Positions 19,321-27,521 of a stretch of 64,000 nt of DNA are shown here, piece after piece. The translations under genes and the position numbers were made by a program. Within the stretch, counting starts at the first letter, position 1; every line of letters begins with the position of its first letter. Origin of the DNA: Streptomyces microflavus (GTDB lineage Bacteria; Actinomycetota; Actinomycetes; Streptomycetales; Streptomycetaceae); contig NZ_BMUG01000004.1 in assembly GCF_014650075.1 (NCBI RefSeq), forward strand, positions 558,001 through 622,000, given 5' to 3'. The notes under the pieces are model-generated. The model did no database searches. It had not been told where the DNA came from and saw nothing but the letters and a program-made list of their open reading frames with translations.

Positions 19321-20389
19321 CCGAGGGCGTCCGCGCGGCGCCCCGGACCCCGATGTGCCGCTGCCGACCGGCAGCCGGCCCACCACGCCCCGCTCGCTGC
19401 CGACCCGGGCCGAGCGCCGCAGGCTCGCCAAGAAGGTCCGGCGCAAGCGCCGCAGATCCGCGGTGAAGGAGATACCGGTCCTCATCGTGATGGCGCTGCT
19501 GATCGCGCTCGTCCTGAAGACCTTCCTCGTCCAGGCGTTCGTGATCCCGTCCGGATCGATGGAGCAGACCATCAAGATCGGCGACCGGGTCCTGGTGGAC
19601 AAGCTGACCCCGCTGTTCGGGTCGACACCGCAGCGCGGCGACGTCGTCGTCTTCAAGGACCCCGGCGGCTGGCTCCAGCAGGAGAACGCGGGGGACAAGA
19701 AGGACCCGCCGGTCGGCGTCAAGCAGATCACCCAGGCGCTCAAGTTCATCGGCCTGCTGCCCTCCGACGACGAGCAGGATCTGATCAAACGCGTGGTGGC
19801 CGTCGGCGGTGACACCGTGAAGTGCTGCGGCGAGGACGGCCGCGTCACCGTCAACGGCGTACCGCTGCCCGAGCCGTACCTGCATCCGGACGACCGGCCC
19901 TCGACGGTCCGGTTCGAGGTGGAGGTTCCGCCGGGGCGCCTCTTCATGATGGGCGACCACCGGTCCAACTCCGCCGACTCCCGCTTCCATCTCGACGAGC
20001 CCGACAAGGGCACGGTCTCCGAGGACGAGGTCGTGGGGCGGGCCGTCGTGATCGCCTGGCCGCTCGGCAACTGGAGCACGCTGGAGGAGCGCGAGGCCTT
20101 CGCCGCGGTGACCCGGGCGAGTGGCTCGGAGGCCGCGATTCCGGGCCCGTCGCATAGGGTTGCCACTCCGGATCGAGACGGAATGGTCCGGCTCCCGACC
20201 CCTGCGGAACTCCCGCTCGTTATGGGAGTGGTGGGCCTGCACCGGATCGGGCGCGGGCAGTGGCACGTATTGAGGAGTGGATGTGGGGGATTTGGCGGTC
20301 GGCGCACGATCCGGACACGACGAACCCGAGGACCGGTCGGAGCGCGACGAGTCTCCCGAGGGCGGGGCGGGGATCCCGCCGGGCGGTGA
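19313..20389 (+). CDS. sipX: Type I signal peptidase SipX
   Basis: About 358 residues. A Lys/Arg-rich N-terminal segment (KKVRRKRRRS) is followed by a membrane helix, the Ser motif IPSGSMEQTIKIGDRVLVDK, the Lys motif LIKRVVAVGGDTV and the box FMMGDHRSNSADSRFH. The C-terminal 90 or so residues after the catalytic core are Gly/Arg-rich, have no recognised domain and overlap the first 107 bases of sipY. That tail may not be functional. Confidence 0.92.
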   Translation: MGNRGRPRGAPDPDVPLPTGSRPTTPRSLPTRAERRRLAKKVRRKRRRSAVKEIPVLIVMALLIALVLKTFLVQAFVIPSGSMEQTIKIGDRVLVDKLTPLFGSTPQRGDVVVFKDPGGWLQQENAGDKKDPPVGVKQITQALKFIGLLPSDDEQDLIKRVVAVGGDTVKCCGEDGRVTVNGVPLPEPYLHPDDRPSTVRFEVEVPPGRLFMMGDHRSNSADSRFHLDEPDKGTVSEDEVVGRAVVIAWPLGNWSTLEEREAFAAVTRASGSEAAIPGPSHRVATPDRDGMVRLPTPAELPLVMGVVGLHRIGRGQWHVLRSGCGGFGGRRTIRTRRTRGPVGARRVSRGRGGDPAGR

Positions 20390-21197
20390 CGGCGGGACTC
20401 CGGACGACGACGCCCCGGGCGGTGGCGGGGCTCCCAGGAGGCAGCGTTCCTTCTGGATGGAGCTGCCGCTGCTCATCGGTATCGCGCTGATTCTGGCTCT
20501 GCTGATCAAGACGTTCCTCATCCAGGCGTTCTCGATCCCCTCGGACTCGATGCAGAACACCCTGCAGCGGGGCGACCGGGTGCTGGTCGACAAGCTGACC
20601 CCCTGGTTCGGATCCGAGCCGGAGCGCGGTGAGGTCGTGGTCTTCCACGACCCGGGCGGCTGGCTGGAGGACACCGCGACGCCGGAACCCAACGTGGCGC
20701 AGAAGTTCCTCAGCTTCATCGGTCTGATGCCCTCCTCCGAGGAGAAGGACCTGATCAAGCGGGTCATCGCGGTCGGCGGCGACACCGTCGAGTGCAAGGA
20801 GAACGGGCCGGTCACGGTCAACGGCAAGGCGCTCGACGAGAAGTCGTTCATCTTCCCGGGGAACACCCCGTGCAACGACAAGCCCTTCGGCCCGATCAAG
20901 GTCGGGGAGGGCCGGATCTTCGTCATGGGCGACCACCGGCAGAACTCCCTGGACTCCCGCTACCACCAGGAGCTTCCCGGCCAGGGCACCGTCTCCAACG
21001 ACGAGGTCGTCGGCCGTGCGATCGTCGTCGCCTGGCCCGTGGGCCGCTGGGCGACCCTGCCGATCCCCAGCACGTTCGACCAGCCCGGTCTGAACGCGGC
21101 CGCCGCGATGGCCCCGGCCGCACTGGGTGTGGCCGGAGCGCTGCCCCTCGTGCTGTGGCGGCGCAGGAGGCTGACCGCCGGGCGTACCGCCGGGTAG
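20283..21197 (+). CDS. sipY: Type I signal peptidase SipY
   Basis: About 304 residues with an acidic, Gly-rich cytoplasmic N-terminus, one membrane helix (LPLLIGIALILALLIKTFL), Ser motif IPSDSMQNTLQRGDRVLVDK, Lys motif LIKRVIAVGGDTV and box VMGDHRQNSLDSRYH, then a second C-terminal membrane helix. The GTG at 20283 is favoured because GAGG lies seven bases upstream; GTG at 20277 is in frame but too close to that site. It lies inside the sipX 3' end. Confidence 0.92.
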   Translation: MGDLAVGARSGHDEPEDRSERDESPEGGAGIPPGGDGGTPDDDAPGGGGAPRRQRSFWMELPLLIGIALILALLIKTFLIQAFSIPSDSMQNTLQRGDRVLVDKLTPWFGSEPERGEVVVFHDPGGWLEDTATPEPNVAQKFLSFIGLMPSSEEKDLIKRVIAVGGDTVECKENGPVTVNGKALDEKSFIFPGNTPCNDKPFGPIKVGEGRIFVMGDHRQNSLDSRYHQELPGQGTVSNDEVVGRAIVVAWPVGRWATLPIPSTFDQPGLNAAAAMAPAALGVAGALPLVLWRRRRLTAGRTAG

Positions 21198-21247
21198 GGT
21201 GCCGACTCGGATCAGCGATTGTCGATCTCCGATGGGGGAGCGCTGGG

Positions 21248-22000
21248 ATGAGCGGTACGCAACGCAACGGAGACGGCCGCGGCCGGGCCGGCGCCATGGT
21301 GTCGGGTCTGGCCGTGGCCGTCGGCTGTGTGCTCTTCCTCGGCGGGTTCATCTGGGCGGCAGTGGTGTACAAGCCGTACACCGTTCCCACCGCGTCGATG
21401 TCCCCCACGGTGAACGCGGGCGACCGGGTGCTCGCGGAACGGATAGACGGGGCGGACGTCCGCCGCGGTGATGTGGTGGTCTTCGCCGACAGCGTCTGGG
21501 GCGACACCCCGATGGTGAAGCGGGTGGTCGGCATCGGCGGGGACACGGTGGCCTGCTGCGACAAGGACGGACGGCTCACCGTCGACGGAACCCCCGTCGA
21601 CGAGCCGTATCTGAACCGCGGCCCCGCCGCCGCGGGGGCACCGGCGCCCGCCTCGCCGCAGAACTTCTCCGCCAAGGTGCCCCGGGGGCAGATCTTCCTC
21701 CTCGGCGACGAGCGGTCCACCTCGCTGGATTCCCGGGTCCACCTGGAGGACGCCGGGCAGGGCTCCGTACCCCTGAGCGCCGTCCAGGGCCGGGTCGACG
21801 CGGTGGCCTGGCCGATGAACGGCATGATCGGCCGCCCCGATGCGTTCGCCGCGCTGCCCGGCGGGGTCTCCGCCGACGGCCCGCTCCCGCTCCAGGTCGG
21901 GGCGGCGCTGGTGGGCGTGGTGCTCATCCTGGGCGGAGCCGCGTACGGGCCCGTCGCCGCCCGCTCCGCCCGCCGCCGGGCCGCCGGAACCGCCCGGTGA
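21248..22000 (+). CDS. sipZ: Type I signal peptidase SipZ
   Basis: A 250-residue protein with an N-terminal helix (GLAVAVGCVLFLGGFIWAAVV), Ser motif VPTASMSPTVNAGDRVLAE, Lys motif MVKRVVGIGGDTV and a slightly changed box LLGDERSTSLDSRVH (Glu-Arg in place of the His-Arg of the others). A second membrane helix lies near the C-terminus. It closes the sip cluster and overlaps the Nudix gene by four bases. Confidence 0.92.
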   Translation: MSGTQRNGDGRGRAGAMVSGLAVAVGCVLFLGGFIWAAVVYKPYTVPTASMSPTVNAGDRVLAERIDGADVRRGDVVVFADSVWGDTPMVKRVVGIGGDTVACCDKDGRLTVDGTPVDEPYLNRGPAAAGAPAPASPQNFSAKVPRGQIFLLGDERSTSLDSRVHLEDAGQGSVPLSAVQGRVDAVAWPMNGMIGRPDAFAALPGGVSADGPLPLQVGAALVGVVLILGGAAYGPVAARSARRRAAGTAR

Positions 22001-22485
22001 CCGGCGCGGCGCGCAGGGTCGCCCGGGTCGTGCTCCTGGACCCCGACGACCGCATCCTCCTGCTCCACGGCCATGAGCCGGACGACCCGGACGACGACTG
22101 GTGGTTCACCCCCGGCGGCGGCCTGGAGGGCGACGAGACCCATGCGGAGGCGGCCCGCCGCGAGCTGGCCGAGGAGACCGGGATCACCGACGTCGAGCTG
22201 GGCCCGGTGCTCTGGAAGCGGATCTGCTCCTTCCCGTTCGACGGGCGGCGCTGGGACCAGGACGAGTGGTACTTCCTCGCCCGTACGGCCCAGACCGCCA
22301 CCGACCCCCAGGGCCTCACCGAACTCGAATTGCGCAGCGTCGCCGGTCTGAGGTGGTGGACCTCCGCCGAACTTCTCGCGGCGCGTGAGACGGTGTACCC
22401 GACCAGACTCGCCGAGCTGCTGCGCACGCTCCTCGACGAGGGTCCCCCGCGTGTTCCGTTGGTCCTCGCCGCCGAAATCGTCTAA
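21997..22485 (+). CDS. Nudix hydrolase
   Basis: A 162-residue protein with a complete Nudix box spanning about residues 44-66: GGGLEGDETHAEAARRE continuing into LAEETGI, which coordinates the metal used to hydrolyse nucleoside diphosphate derivatives. The substrate is unknown. The GTG start lies in the sipZ stop (GTGA), so it is coupled to the signal peptidase genes. Confidence 0.9.
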   Translation: MTGAARRVARVVLLDPDDRILLLHGHEPDDPDDDWWFTPGGGLEGDETHAEAARRELAEETGITDVELGPVLWKRICSFPFDGRRWDQDEWYFLARTAQTATDPQGLTELELRSVAGLRWWTSAELLAARETVYPTRLAELLRTLLDEGPPRVPLVLAAEIV

Positions 22486-22549
22486 TCGTCCAGGGGCGTC
22501 GGAGGCTGACGCACAATGGGGGGACGCACGGCTGAAGGGGAAACATGCC

Positions 22550-22858
22550 ATGAGCGCCGAGGACCTCGAGAAGTACGAGACCGAGATGGAGCTGAAGCTC
22601 TACCGGGAGTACCGCGATGTCGTCGGTCTGTTCAAATATGTGATCGAGACCGAACGGCGCTTCTACCTCACCAACGACTACGAGATGCAGGTGCACTCCG
22701 TCCAGGGTGAGGTTTTCTTCGAGGTGTCCATGGCGGACGCCTGGGTCTGGGACATGTACCGGCCCGCGAGGTTCGTCAAGCAGGTCCGCGTGCTGACCTT
22801 CAAGGACGTCAATATCGAAGAGCTCAACAAGAGCGATCTGGAACTTCCGGGAGGCTGA
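22550..22858 (+). CDS. DUF2469 family protein
   Basis: A 102-residue acidic protein ([20 protein letters not shown] at the start) conserved across actinobacteria next to yraN or rnhB. It has no known activity. Ribosome site AAGGGG lies eight bases upstream of the ATG. It is 64 bases downstream of the Nudix gene. Confidence 0.88.
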   Translation: MSAEDLEKYETEMELKLYREYRDVVGLFKYVIETERRFYLTNDYEMQVHSVQGEVFFEVSMADAWVWDMYRPARFVKQVRVLTFKDVNIEELNKSDLELPGG

Positions 22859-23022
22859 CCCCGCGCGGCCCGGACGGTTCGGGGCCGCCGATTCGTGCGA
22901 GATGCGGTACAGACCCGGTCACCCGTGTGGGTGGCCGGGTTTTCCACATCGGGGAGGTTGTCCACCAAGATCCACAACTTCCGTCCGGCCGGGTCAGAGT
23001 CGGTGCCGGAGGTGGTGCCGAT

Positions 23023-23382
23023 ATGAACGCACGGGGGGCACTCGGGCGGTACGGCGAGGATCTGGCGGCGCGGCTGCTGACCGACGCCGGAATGGCCGTG
23101 ATCGAGCGCAACTGGCGCTGTCGCGCCGGAGAGGTCGACATCGTCGCCAGGGACGGTGACGCGCTGGTCTTCTGCGAGGTGAAGACCCGCAGGTCGGACG
23201 GGTTCGAACATCCCATGGCCGCGGTCACCCCGGTCAAGGCGGAGCGGCTGCGGCGGCTCGCCGAGATCTGGCTGGAGAGGCACGGCGGGCCGCCGGCCGG
23301 AGGGGTCAGGATCGATCTGATCGGAGTGATCGTGCCCCGGCGCGGTGCCCCCGTCACGGAGCACGCACGGGGGGTGTCCTGA
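23023..23382 (+). CDS. yraN: YraN family (UPF0102) endonuclease-like protein
   Basis: A 119-residue protein with the PD-(D/E)xK-like core: [13 protein letters not shown], then [22 protein letters not shown] carrying the D and ExK residues. The family is predicted to be nuclease-like but has no firm role. It overlaps comM by one base (TGATG), and the yraN-comM-dprA order is conserved in many bacteria. Confidence 0.92.
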   Translation: MNARGALGRYGEDLAARLLTDAGMAVIERNWRCRAGEVDIVARDGDALVFCEVKTRRSDGFEHPMAAVTPVKAERLRRLAEIWLERHGGPPAGGVRIDLIGVIVPRRGAPVTEHARGVS

Positions 23383-25004
23383 TGGGGTACGCGCGGGCGT
23401 GTTCCGTGGCGCTGGTCGGCGTCGAGGGCGTGGTGGTGGAGGTCCAGGCGGACCTGGAGCCGGGGGTGGCGGCCTTCACGCTGGTCGGGCTGCCGGACAA
23501 GAGCCTGATCGAGAGCCGGGACCGGGTGCGGGCCGCGGTGGTCAATTCCGGGGCTGACTGGCCGCAGAAGAAGCTCACGGTGGGGCTCTCCCCGGCCTCC
23601 GTCCCCAAGAGTGGTTCGGGTTTCGATCTTGCTGTCGCCTGTGCGGTCCTCGGCGCGGCGGAGCGGATCGACCCCGCCTCCATCGCCGACGTCGTGATGA
23701 TCGGCGAGCTGGGCCTGGACGGGCGGGTCCGTCCCGTACGGGGCGTGCTGCCCGCCGTCCTCGCGGCGGCCGAGGCCGGATACCAGCAGGTCGTCGTCCC
23801 CGAGCAGACGGCCGGGGAGGCGGCCCTGGTGCCGGGCGTCTCGGTCCTCGGTGTCCGGAGCCTGCGCCAGCTCATCGCCGTCCTCTGCGACGAACCGGTT
23901 CCCGACGAGCCCGCCGACGACCGGGGGCGCCCGGACGCGATGCTCGCCGGACTCATGATCCCGGGCACCGGCCTCGGCGCCGGGCTGGCCCCGGCCTCTC
24001 CGCGCGGCGAGGGACACATCCCGGACCTGGCGGATGTGGCAGGGCAGCTGCGCCCCCGGAAGGCCCTGGAGGTGGCTGCGGCCGGGGGACACCATCTGCT
24101 GCTCTCGGGACCGCCGGGTGCGGGCAAGACCATGCTGGCCGAGCGGCTCCCGGCGGTCCTGCCGCCGCTGACCCGGCAGGAATCCCTCGAAGTGACGGCG
24201 GTCCACTCCGTGGCGGGCATCCTCCCCCCGGGTGAACCGCTCGTCTCCCGGGCGCCCTACTGCGCCCCGCACCACTCGGCGACCATGCAGTCGCTGGTCG
24301 GCGGGGGGAACGGGATCCCGAGGCCCGGGGCCGTCTCGCTCGCCCACCGCGGGGTGCTCTTTTTGGACGAGGCCCCGGAGTTCTCGGGGAAGGCGCTGGA
24401 CGCGCTGCGCCAGCCGCTGGAGTCGGGCCATGTGGTGGTGGCGCGGGCGGCGGGGGTGGTGCGGCTGCCCGCCCGGTTCCTGATGGTGCTGGCCGCCAAC
24501 CCCTGTCCGTGCGGGCGGCACACCCTGACCGGTGCGGGCTGCGAGTGTCCGCCCTCGGTGGTCCGCCGCTACCAGGCACGGCTCTCGGGGCCGCTGCTCG
24601 ACCGGGTCGACCTGCGGGTCGAGGTGGAGCCGGTCGACCGCGCGGATCTGCTGGAGCAGGGCGGCCGGGGCGAGCCGACGGCCGTGGTCGCCGCCCGGGT
24701 GCGGGAGGCCAGAGCACGGGCGGCGGAGCGGCTGACCGGGACGCCATGGACGACCAACAGCGAAGTACCCGGCCACGAGCTGCGGACCCGGCTGTGCGCG
24801 GCGCCCGGGGCGTCGGTCGCGGCGGAGCGGGACCTGGAGCGCGGGATCCTCACCGCCCGGGGACTGGACCGGGTGCTGAGGGTGGCCTGGACGGTGGCGG
24901 ACCTGAGGGGCGCCGCCCGGCCGGAGGCCTGTGACATCGCGGTCGCCCTGGAGCTGCGGACCGGCATCCAGCGCGGTGCGCCGATGGAAGCGGGGGCACG
25001 GTGA
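23382..25004 (+). CDS. comM: YifB/ComM family Mg-chelatase-like AAA+ ATPase
   Basis: A 540-residue protein. A Lon-protease-like N-terminal domain (to about residue 200) is followed by an AAA+ domain with GPPGAGKTMLAERL (Walker A, about residue 245) and VLFLDEAPEFSG (Walker B), and a Cys-rich loop NPCPCGRHTLTGAGCECPP. ComM in naturally competent bacteria is a helicase that drives branch migration during transformation. It overlaps dprA by four bases, so the two form a competence-type pair, and the partner gene is the one interrupted here. Confidence 0.93.
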   Translation: MGYARACSVALVGVEGVVVEVQADLEPGVAAFTLVGLPDKSLIESRDRVRAAVVNSGADWPQKKLTVGLSPASVPKSGSGFDLAVACAVLGAAERIDPASIADVVMIGELGLDGRVRPVRGVLPAVLAAAEAGYQQVVVPEQTAGEAALVPGVSVLGVRSLRQLIAVLCDEPVPDEPADDRGRPDAMLAGLMIPGTGLGAGLAPASPRGEGHIPDLADVAGQLRPRKALEVAAAGGHHLLLSGPPGAGKTMLAERLPAVLPPLTRQESLEVTAVHSVAGILPPGEPLVSRAPYCAPHHSATMQSLVGGGNGIPRPGAVSLAHRGVLFLDEAPEFSGKALDALRQPLESGHVVVARAAGVVRLPARFLMVLAANPCPCGRHTLTGAGCECPPSVVRRYQARLSGPLLDRVDLRVEVEPVDRADLLEQGGRGEPTAVVAARVREARARAAERLTGTPWTTNSEVPGHELRTRLCAAPGASVAAERDLERGILTARGLDRVLRVAWTVADLRGAARPEACDIAVALELRTGIQRGAPMEAGAR

Positions 25005-26011
25005 GCGGGGTGGAGGCGGGGCTGCCGGGGCCCGGGCCGGGGCCGGGGCGGTGGTCCGGGGCGGATCCGGAGCGGCCGGGGAGCGGAGGCAAGCCGGAAC
25101 GAGACACGGGGCTGCCTGGGAATGGGGACGAGCAGGGGCATGGCACGGGGCCGCCGGGGCAAGGGCTGGGGCCCGAGCGGTTGGCGCGGGCCGCGTTGAC
25201 GCGGGTGCTGGAGCCGGGGGACGAGCGTGCCGGGGCATGGCTGCGGCAGAACGGCCCCGTCGCGTTGCTCCGGGCGCTCCGCGTCGCGGACGGCTCCGCG
25301 GAGAGGCTGCCGGGGATGACCGCCGCACGGCTGGAGGGCTACCGGCTCCGTGCGGCGGCGGCCGAACCCGAGCGGGACCTGGCGGTGGCCGCCGCCGTGG
25401 GCGGGCGCCTCGTCTGCCCGGGGGACCGGGAGTGGCCCAGCCAGCTCGACGACCTGGGGGACGCGCGGCCCGTCGGGCTCTGGGTGCGGGGCCGGCCGGA
25501 CCTGCGGCTGTGGGCCCTGCGCTCGGTCGCGGTGGTCGGTGCGCGGGCCTGCACGCCGTACGGGGCCCACATGGCGGCGACCCTCGGCGCCGGGCTGGCC
25601 GAGCGCGGCTGGGTGGTGATGTCGGGCGCCGCGTTCGGTGTGGACGGAGCGGCGCACCGCGGGGTCCTGGCCGTGGGCGGCGCGACGGTGGCGGTGCTGG
25701 CCTGCGGTGTCGACGTCCCCTATCCGCGGGGCCATGCGGAGTTGATCGGGAGGGTTGCCCAACAGGGCCTGTTGGTCGCGGAGTTGCCACCGGGATCCCA
25801 CCCCACCCGCAGCAGGTTCGTCCTGCGCAACCGGGTGATCGCCGCCCTCACCAGAGGGACGGTCGTGGTGGAGGCCGAGTACCGCAGCGGTTCCCTCGTC
25901 ACCGCCCGGCAGGCAGCGCGGCTCGGCCGGTTCGTGATGGGGGTACCCACACCTCTTCCCGGGGGTGCCGCTCTGGCTCCGATCCGCTTCCGGGTGGCCA
26001 TCGCGGCGTAG
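25001..26011 (+). pseudogene. dprA: dprA, 5' part with a foreign C-terminal tail (split by the integrated element)
   Basis: DprA loads RecA onto incoming single-stranded DNA. This ORF holds a Gly/Pro-rich N-terminal extension of about 60 residues, the SAM-like part, and most of the Rossmann core: VVGARACTPYGAH, MSGAAFGVDGAAHRG, GVDVPYPRGHAELI, TRSRFVLRNRVIAALT and GSLVTARQAARLGRFVMGV. The conserved continuation PGPATSGLSAGVHELL is missing. Instead, 21 codons of element DNA (PTPLPGGAALAPIRFRVAIAA would exceed the normal end) finish the protein at residue 336. The lost 123 residues, including the C-terminal winged helix, lie at 39627-39998. The restored protein would be 438 residues. The truncated product is unlikely to fold normally. 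Confidence 0.93.
25931..25962 (+). other. attL, left attachment site of the integrated element
   Basis: Inside dprA the code changes from GRFVMGV, which belongs to DprA, to element sequence. The crossover dinucleotide is best placed at CC 25946-25947, because the attP rebuilt from both ends is then a quasi-palindrome centred on that CC; GT at 25943-25944 is the alternative. Confidence 0.8.
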
Positions 26012-26032
26012 CGTCACCCCCTCACACAGCAC

Positions 26033-26062
26033 GAGGCCCCCGGAGATATCTCCGGGGGCCTC
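26033..26062. terminator. Terminator, perfect 30-base palindrome near attL
   Basis: A perfect inverted repeat centred at 26047/26048 (15-base arms) lies beyond both the foreign tail of dprA and the first leftward small gene, so it can stop transcription from both sides. Confidence 0.85.
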
Positions 26063-26137
26063 TCGCGTGCCCGCCGGGCCTGGGAGGCCGTGGCGGGGTC
26101 TCGTGCGCTCCGTGGTGCCACCGGAGGCCGGGACGAC

Positions 26138-26398
26138 CTATGCAGCGGGCTGGGACTGCGATCCCTGCTGCTCTGCTGTCTCTCGCCTGGCAGCTCTGCG
26201 CCGAGCTGCCTCCCTTTGGGCTGCCTCCAGCTCGCGGGCCTTCCGCCGGGCCCGCTTCAACTCCTGCCACGCTTCCCACGCGCGTCGGAGCGACGCGAAG
26301 AATTCGGGCAGCTGATCGAGGAAGCCCTTGAGGGCGTACAGCATGATCGACAACACGCCGAAGACGGCGAGGATGGCGAGAATCATGGCCCCGTCCAA
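26138..26398 (-). CDS. Small single-pass membrane protein, element paralogue 1
   Basis: About 86 residues: one membrane helix (MILAILAVFGVLSIMLYAL) then an amphipathic and strongly basic, Ala/Arg-rich helix to the C-terminus. Not a known family. Residues LDQLPEFFASLRRAWEAWQ align with LDQVPDVIDSAGRARDSWQ of the gene at 26904, so the two are paralogues. The TTG start at 26398 is chosen because it matches the paralogue's start (DG/DA after the first residue) and has AAAGG upstream; the longer GTG start at 26467 has no ribosome site. A terminator follows 76 bases downstream. Possible roles are membrane-level exclusion or regulation of another membrane protein, but nothing shows this. Confidence 0.6.
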   Translation of the reverse strand: MDGAMILAILAVFGVLSIMLYALKGFLDQLPEFFASLRRAWEAWQELKRARRKARELEAAQREAARRRAARRETAEQQGSQSQPAA

Positions 26399-26903
26399 CG
26401 TCTCGGTACCTTTCAGTTCGGTGACCGAGGCAGGGCTCATGCTCAGGGCATTCGTCAGCTCGGCCACGGTGAAGTGGCTGAACTGAGAAGCCCTGCTTCC
26501 GACGCATCGCCGGGTATCTCAGACGGTCAGGCTCTCGCCCGACCGGTGGATCGATACGCTAAGTGAAGTTTCTAGACGGTAGGCAAGCCTCCGTAGCCAT
26601 GCGACCTGGCGTCGGATGGCTACGGCCCATCAGTGCACGTTCACACATCAAAAGCTCAGCCTGACAGGCCCTAATCCCCTGGAACTCCCCGCATATCGGA
26701 TGCGGATCACAGAGGTGACAAACGGATGCGTTGCCAAGCGCCTGCCGGAGTTCGCAGCTCCACCGCAGGCACAGGTACTCGAAGAAGTGTAGCGCATTAG
26801 CCCGAACTGTCGTCCTATACAAGGGTTTTGCCGTCTGAGCTGCTGAAACGCCGCAGCCCCGCACCTTATGGGGTAGGTGCGGGGCTGCGGTAGCCGGGGC
26901 GAC
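26399..26903. other. Structured, gene-free leader region of the first leftward gene
   Basis: About 500 bases with no supported gene. It contains a hairpin with a ten-base outer stem (26591-26600 with 26616-26625) and an inner four-base stem, and the terminator of the next leftward gene at 26851-26890. Base composition is less GC-rich than the host genes, especially 26540-26840. Confidence 0.5.
26851..26890 (-). terminator. Terminator of the second leftward small gene
   Basis: A perfect 16-base stem (26851-26866 with 26875-26890) with an eight-base loop, 14 bases beyond the stop codon of the gene at 26904. Confidence 0.9.
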
Positions 26904-27098
26904 CTATGTGGCGGCAGGCGGCTCCTCGTCGTCCGCCGGAGGTGGCAGCTCGGGCTGCTTGAAGCGCTGCCACGAGTCGCGAGCGCGTCCAGCCGAGTCG
27001 ATGACGTCGGGGACCTGGTCCAGAAGTTGCTTGACTCCGACAAACGCTACCGAAGCGACGGTAGTGACGGAGAGAATGGCGATGGCGACGGCGTCCAC
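26904..27098 (-). CDS. Small single-pass membrane protein, element paralogue 2
   Basis: A 64-residue protein with one N-terminal membrane helix (VAIAILSVTTVASVAFVGV), then LLDQVPDVIDSAGRARDSWQ and an acidic, Pro-rich tail (PPPADDEEPP). The mid part aligns with paralogue 1, while the tails have opposite charge: basic in 1 and acidic in 2. GTG start at 27098. The DNA around both stop codons is also alike (GCCGGG, one base differing, then CGACCTATG on the plus strand). This points to duplication of a whole small transcription unit. Function unknown. Confidence 0.65.
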   Translation of the reverse strand: MDAVAIAILSVTTVASVAFVGVKQLLDQVPDVIDSAGRARDSWQRFKQPELPPPADDEEPPAAT

Positions 27099-27521
27099 CG
27101 ATCCTGACCTTCCCTGTCATGGGTCGGATCGGGTGCGCAGGCAGCCTCGATCCGAACCCTACGGTTCGGACCGAGACACCCGCGCTGACACACGAACGCG
27201 CAAATGTTCTCGGGACAGACTGAACTGGCACAGTCTGTTTGGAGCAGTGAAGCAGCGTGGCGTCTTCTCGCTGAGACTTGGCGTGTGTCGGGCCGTGAAG
27301 GGCCCCGCAAGCCTACGAGTGCGCTACGTCTGAAGTCAGCATTGCGCTGACCCTCTCCACGTCCAGATGCCATGCGACCTCTAGGACGTTCTCATTTTAG
27401 CGCAGACGCGCAGGGCTGGCATAGGAGTAACTGCGTTACTGCCCGGCCGGGTTGGGCGTGATCTGGCCATTCCGGTCTATCAGTGCACAGAGCTGCTCAT
27501 TCCGCACTTATGATCCTCGGC
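27099..27521. other. Divergent intergenic region with two perfect dyads
   Basis: About 420 bases between the leftward gene at 26904 and the rightward gene at 27522. It holds a dyad with eight-base arms TCCGAACC/GGTTCGGA (27151-27158 and 27163-27170) and another, ACAGACTG/CAGTCTGT (27215-27222 and 27231-27238). Both resemble operators or leader hairpins. No gene seen. Confidence 0.55.

Noticed and set aside
16888..20307. A minus-strand open frame of more than 1100 codons across trmD, rplS and the sip genes
   Set aside because: It is the antisense shadow of well-supported plus-strand genes, caused by the GC-rich third codon position. It has no domain and no sensible start.
19313..20389. A frameshift in sipX that would explain its long tail
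   Set aside because: The catalytic part is complete, and codon bias does not change sharply before the sipY overlap. I cannot show a frameshift from the sequence alone.
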